Notes under the pieces: generated by a model | Told to the model about the DNA's origin: nothing | What the model saw: only the letters and a program-made list of their open reading frames with translations | Database searches by the model: none | Source: an uncultured Blautia sp. | GTDB lineage: Bacteria > Bacillota > Clostridia > Lachnospirales > Lachnospiraceae | Direction: 5' to 3' | Assembly (NCBI RefSeq): GCF_937880195.1 | Contig: NZ_CALFLA010000078.1 | Span: 1-31,256, forward strand | Length of the DNA stretch: 31,256 nt | Program-made: the position numbers and the translations under genes | Shown: positions 30,493 to 31,256 of the stretch, piece by piece | Layout: every line of letters starts with the position of its first letter | How positions within the stretch are numbered: the stretch's first letter is position 1

Positions 30493-31125
30493 TTACCTGT
30501 CAGCGTTTACTCCCAGAATATTGTACAGCGTTATATGAGGCCTGTCAGGATTCTTCTCGTATATATCTATGTAATCCGGGTCTTCTGTTCTGTCGCAAAA
30601 AGCCGGGAATATAAATCCAAATTCCGGATCTCCCGGTTCGTAATCCCCTGACACAGGACATAAAGCGCAGATCAGATATTCATATACTTCTTCAGAGTCC
30701 CAAAGGCTTTCTTTGTCTGCTCCTTTTATAGGAATATCATAAGTACTATGAAAGAAAAACACTGCATAATCATAAGAACAGCAATACTGTTCGCTGACCA
30801 ATTCATAAAAGGTATCCAGTAAAGCGTCATTTTTCAGTCCGCAGGTTTTTAATCCCATTAATAGCTGACGTATGGACGCGGAATCTATTCCATTAAATAC
30901 GTATCTTTTCAGGTTTTTATTTGTATCAGCAAAGGGAATCTTTTTTGCCAGAGACAAATTTCTGGTCTTTTCCTTTGCAGACAGATTTAGAAAATTTGTA
31001 TTAAAGGTTCCGTCAATAAATCCGTCTTTATCTATATAACCTCCTGCTATACGTGTCATAGCATTTCTTGATACAGTCATTCTTCTGGTAAGTTCCAGCA
31101 GTTCTTCTCTGTTAATTTTTAACAT
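30493..31125 (-). CDS. Short DUF4317 family protein
   Basis: The 210-residue protein matches the N-terminal half of DUF4317 proteins of Lachnospiraceae: LKINREELLELTRRMTVSRN, AMTRIAGGYIDKDG, the middle KNDALLDTFYELVSEQYCCS, YDYAVFFFHSTYDIPIKGAD, EVYEYLICALCPVSGDYEPG and FGFIFPAFCDRTEDPDYIDIYEKNP. As I recall, full-length members have roughly 400 residues; this one stops soon after the FPAFxDR region with a normal stop codon, and only about 100 bases separate it from the HD gene. It may be a natural short paralogue or a truncation. Function unknown. AAAGGA is six bases before the ATG. Confidence 0.75.
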   Translation of the reverse strand: MLKINREELLELTRRMTVSRNAMTRIAGGYIDKDGFIDGTFNTNFLNLSAKEKTRNLSLAKKIPFADTNKNLKRYVFNGIDSASIRQLLMGLKTCGLKNDALLDTFYELVSEQYCCSYDYAVFFFHSTYDIPIKGADKESLWDSEEVYEYLICALCPVSGDYEPGDPEFGFIFPAFCDRTEDPDYIDIYEKNPDRPHITLYNILGVNADR

Positions 31126-31171
31126 ATGGTATCCTTTCTAATCTAGTGGAAAAAGTAAGTTTCTTATATAC

Positions 31172-31203
31172 AAAAAAACTGCAGTGCATTCACACTACAG
31201 TTT
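31172..31203 (-). terminator. Terminator of a gene beyond the right edge
   Basis: On the minus strand AAACTG-T-AGTG pairs with CACT-G-CAGTTT, followed by seven Ts. It would end a minus-strand transcript entering from the right. 31204-31256 holds nothing else that I can support. Confidence 0.75.
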
Positions 31204-31256
31204 ATCTCTCTTTTGCATATTCAAAACTACATACATGTTGACATTGGAATCAGTTG

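Overview
The window looks like chromosomal DNA of a spore-forming, anaerobic Firmicute of the order Clostridiales, most likely family Lachnospiraceae (Blautia/Ruminococcus-like). The evidence is sigma-G with a YlmC/YmxH protein next to nrdR, a pyrophosphate-type phosphofructokinase, ATP-type PEP carboxykinase, hexameric NADP-type glutamate dehydrogenase, DUF4317, DUF378 and DUF5067 proteins, strong AGGAGG-type ribosome binding sites and near-consensus sigma-A promoters. The family assignment is inference from gene content, not from a search.

Layout. Positions 1-2150 are a more AT-rich, accessory-looking stretch: the 3' end of a membrane-protein gene running in from the left edge, a secreted protein with two nearly identical Ig-like repeats and four CxxC pairs, a promoter- and terminator-bounded candidate structured RNA on the minus strand, and a frameshifted remnant that resembles a phage-type (PBECR) nuclease domain. 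From 2181 onward the content is mostly housekeeping. 2181-5420 holds a DNA-alkylation repair protein, an lrgAB pair and an NhaC antiporter. 5422-9544 (minus) holds an aldo/keto reductase with a ferredoxin tail, EF-P, a divergent shikimate kinase, a YqeG phosphatase and citrate synthase. gdhA is divergent from citrate synthase, behind a promoter overlaid by a perfect palindrome. 11321-13041 is the sigG / ymxH / nrdR block. 13061-19034 holds a tandem PPK2 polyphosphate:AMP phosphotransferase, a Cof-type HAD phosphatase, a ferritin directly followed by a Bfd-like 2Fe-2S protein, type I asparaginase and PPi-PFK. 19139-22510 (minus) holds an alpha/beta hydrolase, a tiny lipoprotein, malQ and a small membrane protein. 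22738-24359 holds a DUF5067 membrane protein, DUF378 and a 53-aa protein. Then come two tRNA-Gly genes, serine acetyltransferase, tRNA-Ser, tRNA-Trp, an RluA-type pseudouridine synthase interrupted by one in-frame TGA, and pckA. The right end (29010-31125, minus) holds a 58-aa DUF3006-like protein, a CDP-alcohol phosphatidyltransferase, an HD-domain protein and a half-length DUF4317 protein.

Functional themes. Citrate synthase and glutamate dehydrogenase sit back to back and together fit the partial-TCA route to glutamate. PPi-PFK, PEPCK and the polyphosphate kinase are all enzymes of energy-saving phosphate/pyrophosphate economy. Ferritin plus its Bfd-like partner form an iron storage/release unit. 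I found no CRISPR array, intact mobile element, prophage or recognisable defence system. The signals most worth a second look are the unassigned RNA gene at 1640-1806, the in-frame TGA in the pseudouridine synthase, the palindrome over the gdhA promoter, a terminator hairpin inside a small lipoprotein ORF, and the GTTACTG/CAGTAAC repeats on either side of the asparaginase gene.
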